A stretch of 64,000 bases of DNA, from contig JBFLXA010000005.1 in the NCBI GenBank assembly GCA_040757575.1, forward strand, positions 1-64,000, in the 5' to 3' direction. The stretch's first letter is position 1; every line of letters starts with the position of its first letter. The notes beneath the pieces were generated by a model. It made no database searches. It was not told the DNA's origin and saw only the letters and a program-made list of their open reading frames with translations. A program made the translations under genes and the position numbers. Positions 8,924 to 18,600 of this stretch are shown piece after piece. Origin of the DNA: PFJX01 sp040757575 (GTDB taxonomy: Bacteria; Pseudomonadota; Gammaproteobacteria; Burkholderiales; Thiobacillaceae).

Positions 8924-10345
8924 TCAATGGCCCAGCATCCGCTGGTACAGGGCCACGTATTCCCGGGCACTGTGTTCCCAGCTCACATCCTGTTCCATGC
9001 CGTTCTTCATCATGCGGCGCCAGGCGGTCTTGTCCGGGTACAGGTCCAGGGCCCGCTCCACCGCCAGCCACAGGGCGTGGGGGGTGGGTTCCAGGAACAC
9101 GAAGCCGGTGACGCCGTCCTGTACCGTGTCCGCCAGGCCGCCGGTGGCGTGGACGATGGGCAGGGTGCCGTAACGCAGGCTGTACATCTGGTTCAGGCCG
9201 CAGGGTTCGAAACGGGAAGGCATGAGGAAGACGTCGGAGCCGGCTTCGATCTGGTGGGACAGGGCCTCGTCGTAGCCGATGAAACAGGCCGCCTGGCCCG
9301 GGTGTTTCTGGCAGGTGTCCCGTACCGCCTGTTCGATGAGCTTGTCTCCGGTGCCCAGCATCACCAGTTGGCCGCCTCGGTGGATGATGCCTTCCGCCAC
9401 GGCCAGAACCAGGTCCAGGCCCTTCTGGTGGGTCATGCGGGCGATCAGGCCGAACAGGGGGGCGTCGGGCCGCTGTTCCAGCCCCATGCGGGCCTGCAGG
9501 GCCTGTTTGCACAGGCGCTTGTCCCCCGGGGCCCGCGCTCGGAAAGCGCAGGGAATGTGGTGGTCGGCCCCCGGGTTCCAGTCCTGGGTGTCGATGCCGT
9601 TGAGGATGCCGGTGAGCTGGCTGGTGCGTTGCGCCAGCAGGCCTTGCATGCCCATGCCCAGTTCGGCCTGCTGGATTTCCCGGGCATAGGTGGGGGAGAC
9701 GGTGCTGAGCTGCCAGGCGTAATACAGGCCGGCCTTCAGGAAGGACACATTGCCGTAGTACTCCACCCCCTCGATGGAAAAGCTTGCCGGGGGCAGGTCC
9801 AGCAAAGGCAGGGTGGCGGGGGGAAAGATGCCCTGGTAGGCCAGGTTGTGGATGGTCATCAGGCTGGGCAGGGATTCGCCCATGAACTTCAGGTAGGCAG
9901 GCACCAGACCGGTCTGCCAGTCATGGCAATGCACAAGGTCCGGGCGCCAGTCCAGGGGGGACTGGTGGCTGGCCAGCAGGGCAGCCGCCTTGGAGAACAC
10001 CGCGAAGCGCCAGGCGTTGTCCACGTGGTCGTGGCCGTGCTCGTCCTGGTAGGGGCCCCCCAGACGGTCGAAGGCGGCGGGCACGTCCAATACATATAGC
10101 GGTGTGGTGCCGTCGGGCATGCGGCCTTCCAGCAAGCGGGCGGCGGGGTGGCCCGGCAGGCCGTGCAGATCGCAAATGGGGGTCAGGCCTTCCGCCACCT
10201 CCAGCACCCGGGGGTAGCCAGGCAGCAGGATGCGACAGTCCATGCCGATGGCACGCAGGGCGGCAGGCAGGGCGCCGGAAACGTCGGCCAGACCCCCCGT
10301 CTTGACGAGAGGCACGGCTTCCGAAGTGATGTACAAAATTTTCAT
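8924..10345 (-). CDS. glgA: glycogen synthase (ADP-glucose)
   Basis: This GT5-family glycogen/starch synthase transfers glucose from ADP-glucose to alpha-1,4-glucan. The N-terminus MKILYITSEAVPLVKTGGLADV carries the ADP-glucose-binding KTGGL motif at residues 15–19. The C-terminal GT-B domain has RFEPCGLNQMYSLRYGT, holding the catalytic E-x7-E-like region, and ATGGLADTV. I chose the ATG at 10345 because it gives the canonical family N-terminus; a GTG at 10369 would add eight residues. Neither start has a strong ribosome-binding site. The gene stands alone, and no other glg gene is in view. It is divergent from the chemoreceptor at 10474. Confidence 0.93.
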   Translation of the reverse strand: MKILYITSEAVPLVKTGGLADVSGALPAALRAIGMDCRILLPGYPRVLEVAEGLTPICDLHGLPGHPAARLLEGRMPDGTTPLYVLDVPAAFDRLGGPYQDEHGHDHVDNAWRFAVFSKAAALLASHQSPLDWRPDLVHCHDWQTGLVPAYLKFMGESLPSLMTIHNLAYQGIFPPATLPLLDLPPASFSIEGVEYYGNVSFLKAGLYYAWQLSTVSPTYAREIQQAELGMGMQGLLAQRTSQLTGILNGIDTQDWNPGADHHIPCAFRARAPGDKRLCKQALQARMGLEQRPDAPLFGLIARMTHQKGLDLVLAVAEGIIHRGGQLVMLGTGDKLIEQAVRDTCQKHPGQAACFIGYDEALSHQIEAGSDVFLMPSRFEPCGLNQMYSLRYGTLPIVHATGGLADTVQDGVTGFVFLEPTPHALWLAVERALDLYPDKTAWRRMMKNGMEQDVSWEHSAREYVALYQRMLGH

Positions 10346-10473
10346 GCGCGTCGGGTGGTATGAAATCACTAAATAGTTTTGGGGGGGAATTCCGATGTAT
10401 GAGTCTGAATAAGCTCGTTTCCGCTATTGGAAAACATTAGCAGGCCATAAGCAATTTTCAGCCAGGGGTCTCC

Positions 10474-12144
10474 ATGCGTAACAACCAGCCTGTGACAGGA
10501 CGCGAGCACGTCATCGACGACCGTGCCGCCATTATCAGCCGCACCGATGCCAAGGGTGTCATCACTTATGTGAATGATGACTTCGTCGCCTCTTCCGGAT
10601 TCACCCGGGAAGAGCTACTGGGCCAGCCCCACAACATCGTCCGGCATCCGGACATGCCCTCTGAAGCCTTTCGGGACCTTTGGGACACCGTGCATCAGGG
10701 GCGGCCCTGGACGGCCATCGTCAAGAACCGGTGCAAGAATGGCGACCATTACTGGGTCAAGGCCACCACCACCCCCACTCCCGATGGCGGCTACATGTCC
10801 GTGCGGGTCAAACCCACCCGGGACGAGGTGCGGCAGGCGGAAGACCTGTATGCCCGAATGGCCCGGGATGCCGGCATCCGCCTGGAGGGGGGCAGTTTGC
10901 GCAAAACCGGCATTGCCGCCCTGTTCAAGCGGATGGACGATCTGAGTCTGGGGACCAAGCTTTGGCTTTCCACCCTGTCTTCGGTCCTGGCCATCCTGTT
11001 TGTCGCCTTGCTGGGGTGGTCTGCCCTGGGGCAGTTGTCCGCCGGTCTGCCCGCTGGAGCGCAAGATGGGATTCAGGGTTATCGAAACGGCTTGCTGTTG
11101 GTGGTCATCCTGGCGGTGGTGGCCTGGCCCCTGGTGGCCTGGTGGGTGATCCGGGGGCTGAGCGGACACCTTTACCAGGCGGTGAATGCCGCCCGGGACA
11201 TTGCCGCCTTCGATTTCTCCCGGCCGGTGAAACTGGACGGCCGGGACGAGGTGGGACAGTTGTTGCAGCAGTTCGCCATCATGCGCAACAACCTTCAGGA
11301 GGCGGCGGCCATGATCCAGCAGAATGCCCTGCGCCTGGATGCGGCGGTGCATGTGCTGGCCGGTAGCAGCCAGAGCGGCGCTCAGGCTGCGGCGGAACAG
11401 TCGGAAGCCTCCTCCAGCATGGCGGCGGCGGTGGAGCAGTTGTCCGTGTCCATTGACCAGATGGAAGAACACGCCCGAGAGGCAAGCACTGTCTCCTCCC
11501 GGGCAGGCGAGGTTTCCCGGGAGGGCGGCAAGGTGGTGCACAACACTGCCACGGAGATCGGTCGTATCGCTGATTCGGTGAACGCGGCAGCCACCACCAT
11601 CCAGGCCCTGGAAACCTATTCGACGGACATTTCCGCCATCGTCGATGTGATTGGCGACATCGCCGACCAGACCAATCTTCTGGCCCTGAACGCCGCCATC
11701 GAGGCGGCCCGGGCCGGGGAACAGGGCCGGGGCTTCGCCGTGGTGGCCGACGAGGTCCGCAAGCTGGCGGAACGCACCTCTAGTTCCACCCAGCAGATCA
11801 CCACCATGATCGAAAAGGTCCAGGGCGGCGCCCGGCAGGCGGTGCGGGAAATGGAAAACGGCGTGTCCCAGGTATCCGAAGGGGTGCAACTGGCCCACCG
11901 GGCGGGGGATTCCATCGGCGCCATCGAAACCACCTCCCAGCAGGTGGTGGGGGCAGTGGGGGAAATCAGCAATGCACTGCGGGAACAGGCCGTGGCCGCC
12001 CGGGAGATCGCCCGCAATGTGGAAAGGGTGGCCCAGATGACCGAACGCAACGCCCAGGCCAGTCAGGACACCTCCGAAGTGGCCAGGGAGGTGGAGAGCC
12101 TGTCCAGGGAACTGCGTCGCTTGGCGGGGTTGTTCAAGATCTAG
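10474..12144 (+). CDS. Aer-like PAS methyl-accepting chemotaxis protein
   Basis: An N-terminal PAS domain (about 10–120) contains TYVNDDFVASSGF and the HNIVRHPDMP motif typical of Aer-type receptors that sense redox or energy through FAD. Two hydrophobic segments (about 164–186 and 206–226) form a membrane hairpin. A HAMP-like region follows, then the MCP signalling domain with the hairpin tip DQTNLLALNAAIEAARAGEQGRGFAVVADEVRKLAERT (about 395–433). The length of 556 aa fits the family. There is no periplasmic ligand domain, so the stimulus is probably sensed from the cytoplasm. No CheA/W gene is nearby. Confidence 0.92.
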   Translation: MRNNQPVTGREHVIDDRAAIISRTDAKGVITYVNDDFVASSGFTREELLGQPHNIVRHPDMPSEAFRDLWDTVHQGRPWTAIVKNRCKNGDHYWVKATTTPTPDGGYMSVRVKPTRDEVRQAEDLYARMARDAGIRLEGGSLRKTGIAALFKRMDDLSLGTKLWLSTLSSVLAILFVALLGWSALGQLSAGLPAGAQDGIQGYRNGLLLVVILAVVAWPLVAWWVIRGLSGHLYQAVNAARDIAAFDFSRPVKLDGRDEVGQLLQQFAIMRNNLQEAAAMIQQNALRLDAAVHVLAGSSQSGAQAAAEQSEASSSMAAAVEQLSVSIDQMEEHAREASTVSSRAGEVSREGGKVVHNTATEIGRIADSVNAAATTIQALETYSTDISAIVDVIGDIADQTNLLALNAAIEAARAGEQGRGFAVVADEVRKLAERTSSSTQQITTMIEKVQGGARQAVREMENGVSQVSEGVQLAHRAGDSIGAIETTSQQVVGAVGEISNALREQAVAAREIARNVERVAQMTERNAQASQDTSEVAREVESLSRELRRLAGLFKI

Positions 12145-12223
12145 TCAGGAACCTGTCACGGAATCCCCGACGACAGACGACGGCCGCCGGTCTATCCTCC
12201 AAGCCTGAATGGAGGAACGCGTG

Positions 12224-13165
12224 ATGCTGGAAATCGGTTTGTACGGATTGGGCCGCATGGGCGGCAACATGGCACGGCGGCTGGCCCGGGGCGGGGTGCG
12301 GGTGCATGCCTGCAATCGCAACGCAGAAGTGACTCAGGCCCTGGCGGCGGAAGAATCCAACGTGGTGGCCCATGGCACCCTGTCGGCCCTGGTGGTCAGC
12401 CTGGCGGCGCCGCGCATCGTCTGGCTGATGCTGCCGGCGGGGGCGGCCACGGATCAGGCCATTGCCGAACTGGCCCAGTTGCTACAGCCCGGCGACCTGT
12501 TGGTGGATGGCGCCAACGGCTATTACCAGGACGCCCAGCGGCGGGCCGGGGAACTGGCCCAGCGGGGTATCCGCTTCGCCGACGTGGGGGTGTCCGGCGG
12601 CATCTGGGGCCTGGCCAACGGTTATTGCCTGATGGCCGGTGCCTCCCCCGAAGACGGCGAGGCCCTGGCGCCCTTCCTCAAGGTGTTGGCGCCCACGCCT
12701 GAAACCGGCTGGCTCCACGCCGGGCCCGTGGGGGCGGGGCACTTCACCAAGATGGTCCACAACGGCATCGAGTACGGCATGATGCAGGCCCTGGCGGAGG
12801 GCTTTGCCCTCATGGCAGCCAAGCAGGAATTCAAGCTGGACCTGGCCTCGGTGGCAGAGCTCTGGCGCCACAGTTCCGTGGTGCGCTCCTGGTTGCTGGA
12901 CCTGACCGCAGATTTCCTCAAGCACGACCAGAAGCTGGCAGACATCGCCCCCGTGGTGGCGGATTCCGGCGAGGGCCGCTGGACGGCCCTGGAGTCGGTG
13001 AGCCTGGGGGTGCCCACGCCGGTGATGACCCAGGCCCTCATGGCCCGCTTTTCCAGCCAGGGCCAGGGGGATTACGCCAACAAGGTGCTGGCCATGATGC
13101 GCAAGGGCTTTGGCGGCCATGCGGTTACTGGCGGTGAAGGGGGAAGGGAGAAGGGGGAAGGGTAA
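12224..13165 (+). CDS. gnd: 6-phosphogluconate dehydrogenase (decarboxylating), short type
   Basis: The enzyme oxidises 6-phosphogluconate to ribulose 5-phosphate and CO2. The N-terminus IGLYGLGRMGGNMARRL has the GxGxxG dinucleotide fold. GVSGGIWG (122–129) and KMVHNGIEYG (176–185) are the substrate-binding and catalytic blocks. At about 313 aa it belongs to the short (YqeC-like) class, which often prefers NAD. The ATG at 12224 is chosen because GGAGG at 12211–12215 lies 8 bp upstream; the ATG at 12209 overlaps that site. The last residues (GGEGGREKGEG) come from a purine-rich repeat that has extended the C-terminus. zwf follows directly. Confidence 0.93.
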   Translation: MLEIGLYGLGRMGGNMARRLARGGVRVHACNRNAEVTQALAAEESNVVAHGTLSALVVSLAAPRIVWLMLPAGAATDQAIAELAQLLQPGDLLVDGANGYYQDAQRRAGELAQRGIRFADVGVSGGIWGLANGYCLMAGASPEDGEALAPFLKVLAPTPETGWLHAGPVGAGHFTKMVHNGIEYGMMQALAEGFALMAAKQEFKLDLASVAELWRHSSVVRSWLLDLTADFLKHDQKLADIAPVVADSGEGRWTALESVSLGVPTPVMTQALMARFSSQGQGDYANKVLAMMRKGFGGHAVTGGEGGREKGEG

Positions 13166-13203
13166 AAAAGCACCCCACCCTTCACCCTTTACCCTTCCCC
13201 CTT
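13136..13203. repeat. purine-run / pyrimidine-run inverted repeat between gnd and zwf
   Basis: A run of GAAGGGGGAAGGGAG type (13137–13163) is followed after a short AT-rich spacer by its approximate complement, CACCCTTCACCCTTTACCCTTCCCCC (about 13175–13202). The first arm encodes the last residues of gnd. The hairpin could attenuate transcription into zwf. Confidence 0.6.
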
Positions 13204-13218
13204 AACCGAGGAAACACC

Positions 13219-14700
13219 ATGTTTGACCAGGAAGTCCCCCTCCCGCCCTGCAATTTCGTCATCTTCGGCGCCACCGGCAACCTGGCTTCCATCAAGCTTC
13301 TGCCGGCACTGTACCGGCTGGAACTGGCGGGCAAGCTGCCTGATTCCCTGAATTTCGTGGCCTTTGCCCGGCGGGAGATGGATGACCCCGCCTGGCGGGG
13401 TTACGTGCGGGACCTGCTGACAGAAAAGCTCCAGGCGGCAGGCCCGGCCCTGGAAAGGTTTGTCGGCCGATTCGATTACCTCCAGGGGGATCTGCAAGAC
13501 CCGGGGGCCTATCAGCGGCTCAAGGAACTGCTGGCCAGGCCGAAGCTGGGGGTGTGTTCCAACGTGGTGTTCTACCTGGCCATCAAGCCTGCCGACTTTG
13601 GTCCGGTGATCAAGAACCTTGACGCCGTGGGGCTTTCCAAGCCCCGGGGCCTGCACCGCATCGTGGTGGAAAAGCCCTTCGGCGTGGATATCGAATCCGC
13701 CCAGATGCTTAACCAGCTCCTGCACCGGTACTTCGACGAATCCCAGGTGTTCCGCATCGACCATTACCTGGGCAAGGAAACCGTGCAGAACCTGCTGGTG
13801 TTCCGTTTTGCCAACACCCTCATCGAGCCCCTGTGGAACCGCAACTTCATCGACCACGTGCAGATCACGGTGGCGGAGGCGGTGGGCATCGGCAAGCGGG
13901 CGGACTATTACGACAAGGCAGGCGCCCTGCGGGACATGCTGCAAAATCACCTCATGCAGCTCCTGACCGTGGTGGCCATGGAGCCGCCCCCGGCCCTGGA
14001 GGCGGATGCCTTGCGGGACGAGAAGGTGAAGGTGTTGCGTTCCATCCGCCCCATTGCCAAGCGGTCGGTCCACGCCCACGCCTTCCGGGCCCAGTACAAG
14101 GCAGGCATTGCCGATGGCAGCCAGGTGCCCGGCTACCAGGACGAGCCCGGGGTGGAACCGGACTCCATCACCGAGACCTTTGTGGCCGCCAAGTTCTACG
14201 TGGACAACTGGCGCTGGCGCGGCGTGCCTTTCTACCTGCGTACCGGCAAGCGCCTGAAGGAACAGCTGTCCATGATCGCCATCCGACTGCGCCACCCGCC
14301 CCAGCAACTGTTCCGGGAGACCCCTCTGGAGCAACTGGAACCCAACTGGATCGTGCTGTCCATCCAGCCGGACGAGAGCATGCACATGGAAATCCACGCC
14401 AAGCAGCCGGGCCTGGACATGGACACCCGGGTGGTGAAACTGAACGCCAGCTACCGCAATGCCGACGAACACCCCCTGGACGCCTACGAGGCCCTGCTCC
14501 TGGACGTGATCGAGGGGGATCGCACCCTGTTCATCCGCTTCGACGAGGTGGAATGGGCCTGGCGGGTGGTGGACCCGATTCTCAAGTACTGGGCCCAGGA
14601 GCGGGACTTCATCCACACCTATCCGGCCGGCACCTGGGGGCCCCACGAGTGCAATCGCCTCTTCGACGCGGAAGAGACAGAGTGGCGCAATCGGGTCTGA
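13219..14700 (+). CDS. zwf: glucose-6-phosphate 1-dehydrogenase
   Basis: The enzyme oxidises glucose 6-phosphate to 6-phosphogluconolactone with NAD(P)+. FGATGNLASIKLLPALY (about 16–32) is the coenzyme-binding loop. RIDHYLGKE (179–187) is the active-site signature with the catalytic His and Lys. The length (493 aa) is normal. GAGGAAACACC precedes the ATG. It directly follows gnd, so the two oxidative pentose-phosphate dehydrogenases are co-located. pgl is not seen here. Confidence 0.96.
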   Translation: MFDQEVPLPPCNFVIFGATGNLASIKLLPALYRLELAGKLPDSLNFVAFARREMDDPAWRGYVRDLLTEKLQAAGPALERFVGRFDYLQGDLQDPGAYQRLKELLARPKLGVCSNVVFYLAIKPADFGPVIKNLDAVGLSKPRGLHRIVVEKPFGVDIESAQMLNQLLHRYFDESQVFRIDHYLGKETVQNLLVFRFANTLIEPLWNRNFIDHVQITVAEAVGIGKRADYYDKAGALRDMLQNHLMQLLTVVAMEPPPALEADALRDEKVKVLRSIRPIAKRSVHAHAFRAQYKAGIADGSQVPGYQDEPGVEPDSITETFVAAKFYVDNWRWRGVPFYLRTGKRLKEQLSMIAIRLRHPPQQLFRETPLEQLEPNWIVLSIQPDESMHMEIHAKQPGLDMDTRVVKLNASYRNADEHPLDAYEALLLDVIEGDRTLFIRFDEVEWAWRVVDPILKYWAQERDFIHTYPAGTWGPHECNRLFDAEETEWRNRV

Positions 14701-14810
14701 GCCTATATCGAAAGTAATAAAGTTTTTTCCAGCACCTGCCGATAGCCGTGCCAAAGCCCGGGTAAGTGGTAGGACTTGGCATCCGGGCCGGGCATTTTTG
14801 GAGGGGCTCC

Positions 14811-15659
14811 ATGGTCAAGCTGGTCAGAAACTTTGTTTTTCTGTGTCTGATGTTCGGTGTCTGGTGGGCGGGAGCTGCCAGGGGAGAGGCTTATTCCTTC
14901 GGTGTTCTTTCCCAGCGCAGTGCCGTGCTCACAGCCCAGTACTGGAATCCCATCCTGGACTATGTGCAGCGCAAGACCGGGGTGGTCCTGAATCTCAAGG
15001 TTGCCCGCTCCGCCCCGGAGTCCAACGAGGCGATTGCCCGGGGCGAATATGATTTCGTTTACTCCAACACCATCTTCCAGCCGACGATGGAGCCTGCCGG
15101 CTACCGGGTCATCCTGCGCCCCCGGGACGAGGCCATAACCGGTCAGATCGTCACCCTGGAGGATTCCCCTATCCGGAGCCTCAGAGACCTGGCCGGCAGG
15201 GAGGTGGGGTTCCCTTCCCCGGCCGCATTTGTCGGCTATGCCGTCCCTATGGACCAGTTGATGCGGCAAGGCATTGCCGTGACACCGGTTTTCGGCGGCA
15301 ACCAGGAAGGCATCATGGGGCAGTTGAAGGCCGGCAAGGTCATCGCGGCCGGGGTCAATAACCAGGTCATGCGCGCCTTCGCCCATCGCAACGGGCTGCG
15401 CTACAGGGTTTTGTGGGAGTCGTCGTCCTTCAACAACCTGCCCATTTCCGTGCATCCCCGGGTGCCAGAAGCTGTGGCGGTGGCGGTGCGGAGCGCCATC
15501 GATGGCATGGAGAACGATCCGGTTGGCGCCCAGGTGCTTGCCAGCACGGCGGCGATCATCGGCCAGAAGCCTCCCTTCGGTTTCCGGGCCTCCAGCCCCG
15601 AGGACTACCGAAGTTACGTGGACTTCTACAAGCAGACCCTGGTTAAGGACATCAAGTAG
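14811..15659 (+). CDS. PhnD/SsuA-like phosphate/phosphonate-type periplasmic binding protein
   Basis: This exported binding protein (282 aa) has a signal peptide (about 1–25, ending near ARGEA). The body is typical of the PhnD family: YSFGVLSQRSA near the N-terminus, NEAIARGEYDFVYSNTIF, a GGNQEGIMGQLKAGKVIAAGVNN region and a C-terminal DYRSYVDFYKQ. GGAGGGG before the ATG at 14811 fixes the start. No transporter permease or ATPase is nearby. Instead, four bases separate it from a hybrid histidine kinase, so it is probably a ligand-presenting partner of that kinase. The ligand is unknown. Confidence 0.8.
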   Translation: MVKLVRNFVFLCLMFGVWWAGAARGEAYSFGVLSQRSAVLTAQYWNPILDYVQRKTGVVLNLKVARSAPESNEAIARGEYDFVYSNTIFQPTMEPAGYRVILRPRDEAITGQIVTLEDSPIRSLRDLAGREVGFPSPAAFVGYAVPMDQLMRQGIAVTPVFGGNQEGIMGQLKAGKVIAAGVNNQVMRAFAHRNGLRYRVLWESSSFNNLPISVHPRVPEAVAVAVRSAIDGMENDPVGAQVLASTAAIIGQKPPFGFRASSPEDYRSYVDFYKQTLVKDIK

Positions 15660-15663
15660 CTCC

Positions 15664-18600
15664 ATGGCAGCCCTGAGAAGGTTCTGGGACCGGATGCCCT
15701 TCATCGGGCGCCTGCTGGTGACCGCCAGTATTGCTTTGGTGGTGGCGGGCGCCGCCATGGTGGTTTTGTCTGCCCGCCAGGAATCCCGGGAGGTGGGCCA
15801 AGACCTTCAGGCTGTTCTGGAACGGGAACTGGAAACCCTGCCGTCAGCCCTGGCGGAGATCGTGGTACTGGGGGATTTTTCCACCCTCCAGCAAACCCTT
15901 GATCGTTACGTGGCCCGCCCCCAGATCCTGTTCGTGGAATACCACGACGTGGACGGCACGATCCTGCAAAGCCGTGACGGGCTCCAGGAGCATCGGGCCC
16001 CGGCATGGTTCATGGACTTGTTCGGGTTTCATGACGTCGTCGGCCAGACTCGGGTGGAGGTGGGCGGGCGGGTCTATGGCAGCTTGCATCTCGGGTTGAC
16101 CAGCCATGGCCTTGCGGACCGGGCCTGGTTCCATCTCAACCGTCACCTGCAAATCCTGTTGTTGGCGATCATTCTGGATTTCATCGGTATCTGGCTGGTG
16201 CTTCGCCAGGGTTTGGCGCCCCTGAAACGACTGGAAGAAGGCACCCGGGCTTTGGCCGCAGGGCGTTATGACGTCCAGCTGGAGCCGGAGGGCAGTACGG
16301 AACTGCGTTCGGTCATTGACGCCTTCAACGCCATGGCCCAGTCCGTCCGGCGTGGCAACGACGCCCTGGGGCAGTCCCAGGAGCGGTTGTTGCTGGCCAT
16401 TGAAGGCGTCAACGATGGCGTGTGGGATTGGGATATCCGCACCAACACCACCTATTTCTCGACCAAGTGGAAGGAGATGGTGGGCTACGATGATCACGAG
16501 CTGGTGAACAACTACCAAACCTTCGAGGCCCTGCTGCATCCGGATGATCTGGCCCGGGTCCGGGCCGCCATCGCCGGCTATCTTGAAGGCCGGGACCAGG
16601 TCTACAGCATCGAATTTCGTTTCCGTCACAAGGACGGTTCCTGGCGATGGATTCTGGCCCGAGGCGAGGCCCTGCGGGATGCCGAGGGCAAACCTTATCG
16701 CATGGCGGGCTCCCACACTGACATCACGGAGCGCAAGCGCCAGGAAGCCGAGTTGCTGGAACAACGTCGCCGCCTTGAGGACATCATCGAAGGCACCCGG
16801 GCGGGTACCTGGGAATGGCATGTGCAGACGGGGGAAGTCACCTTCAATGAGCGCTGGGCGGAGATTGTGGGGTACACCCTGGAGGAACTGGCCCCCGTCA
16901 CCATCGACACCTGGCTGAAACTGGCCCATCCGGAAGACCTTGAGCGTTCTGCAGTGGCACTGGAGCAGCATTTTTCCGGGGCCAGCGACAGTTATGAAAT
17001 CGAGGCGCGCATGCGCCACAAGGCGGGTCACTGGGTATGGGTGCTGGACCGGGGCAAGGTTTCCAGCCGGGCCCCGGACGGCACGCCCTTGCTCATGTCA
17101 GGCACCCACCAGGACATTTCATTGCGCAAGCAGGCAGAAGCACGCATGCAGGAAGCGGAGCAACTGTTGCGCTCCAGCATCGAGGTCATCGGCGAAGCCT
17201 TCGTCATCTATGGCCCGGATGACCGTCTTGTGTATTGCAATGATGAATACCGGGCCTTCTATCGCATCTCAGCGCCCAGCATCCAGGTAGGGGCCCGCTT
17301 CGAGGACATCATCCGCTATGGGGTGGCTCACGGCCAGTACAAGGAGGCGATAGGCCGGGAAGAGGCCTGGGTCGAGGAACGTATGTCCATACACCGCCAG
17401 GCCGTGGGCGAGCTGGTCCAGGAGCTTGAGGATGGCCGGGTGCTCAAGGTGCGGGAACGGCGTACGCCGTCCGGGCATATCGTGGGCTTCCGGGTGGATG
17501 TGACGGAGTTGTACCAGGCCAAGGAGGCCGCAGAGGCTGCCAATGTGGCCAAGAGCCGTTTCCTGGCCACCATGAGTCACGAAATCCGTACTCCCATGAA
17601 CGGCATCCTGGGCATGGCCCAGATCCTCATGCAGCCTGAGCTGGGCGAAGGCGAACGGCGTGACTACGCCCGAACCATCCTGCATTCCGGTGAAAGCCTG
17701 CTGAGCCTGCTGAACGACATCCTTGATCTCTCCAAGGTGGAGGCAGGGAGGCTGGAGCTGGATCCTGAAGCCATGGACCCCGCCCAGGTGCTGCATGAGG
17801 TGCACGCCCTGTTCTCGGAATCTTCCAGCCGCAAGGGTTTGGTTCTGGAAGAGACCTGGCATGGTGCCCGCCGGCAATACCTGGCTGATGCCCATCGCCT
17901 GTTCCAGATGCTCTCCAACCTGGTCAGTAATGCGATCAAGTTCACCCACAAGGGACAGGTGCGTCTGGAAGGGCGAATACTCGATGAGGATGAAACGGGG
18001 GGTGTGTTGGAGTTTGTCGTGGTGGATAGCGGCATCGGGCTTGCTCCCGAGGTCCAGGCCCAGTTGTTCCAGCCCTTCATCCAGGGGGATGCGTCCACCT
18101 CCCGGAACTTTGGCGGCACGGGCCTGGGGCTGTCCATCGTCCGTAGTCTGGCCCAGCTCATGGGGGGGGAAGTGGGGGTGGAAAGTGCCCCCGGTGCCGG
18201 GGCCCGGTTCTGGTTCCGGGTACCCGTAGCCCGGGTGAAGGGCGAAGCATCAGCCCCTCAACGCCAAGCCAAGGCGCCAGACTCGGGCAGGGCTTCCCTG
18301 ACCGGCAAGGTACTTCTGGTGGATGACGATGCCACCAACCGCAAGGTGGCCCGCATCATGCTCGGCAAGCTCGGTATCGTCCCCCACATGGCGGAGGATG
18401 GCCTGGAGGCCGTGGATATGGCGCTGGCCGGTCATGGGCAGGACCTTATTCTGATGGACATGCACATGCCAGGCATGGACGGCCTGGAGGCCACCCGGCG
18501 CATCCGGGACTGGGAGGCCAGCCAGGGGTTGCCTCGCCGCCCCATCATCGCCCTCACGGCCGACGCCTTCCCTCAGGAGCACAAGCGTTGCCTGGAGGCG

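Noticed and set aside
8927..10099. Long plus-strand open frame opposite glgA
   Set aside because: Composition is typical of a shadow frame, while the minus strand gives a full glycogen synthase.
10615..11898. Minus-strand open frame opposite the chemoreceptor
   Set aside because: No domain; the plus strand encodes an intact MCP with the full signalling hairpin.
14701..14810. TTGGCAT near 14778 as a sigma-54 promoter for the PhnD-like operon
   Set aside because: No TTGC lies at the required distance after the TGGCAT.
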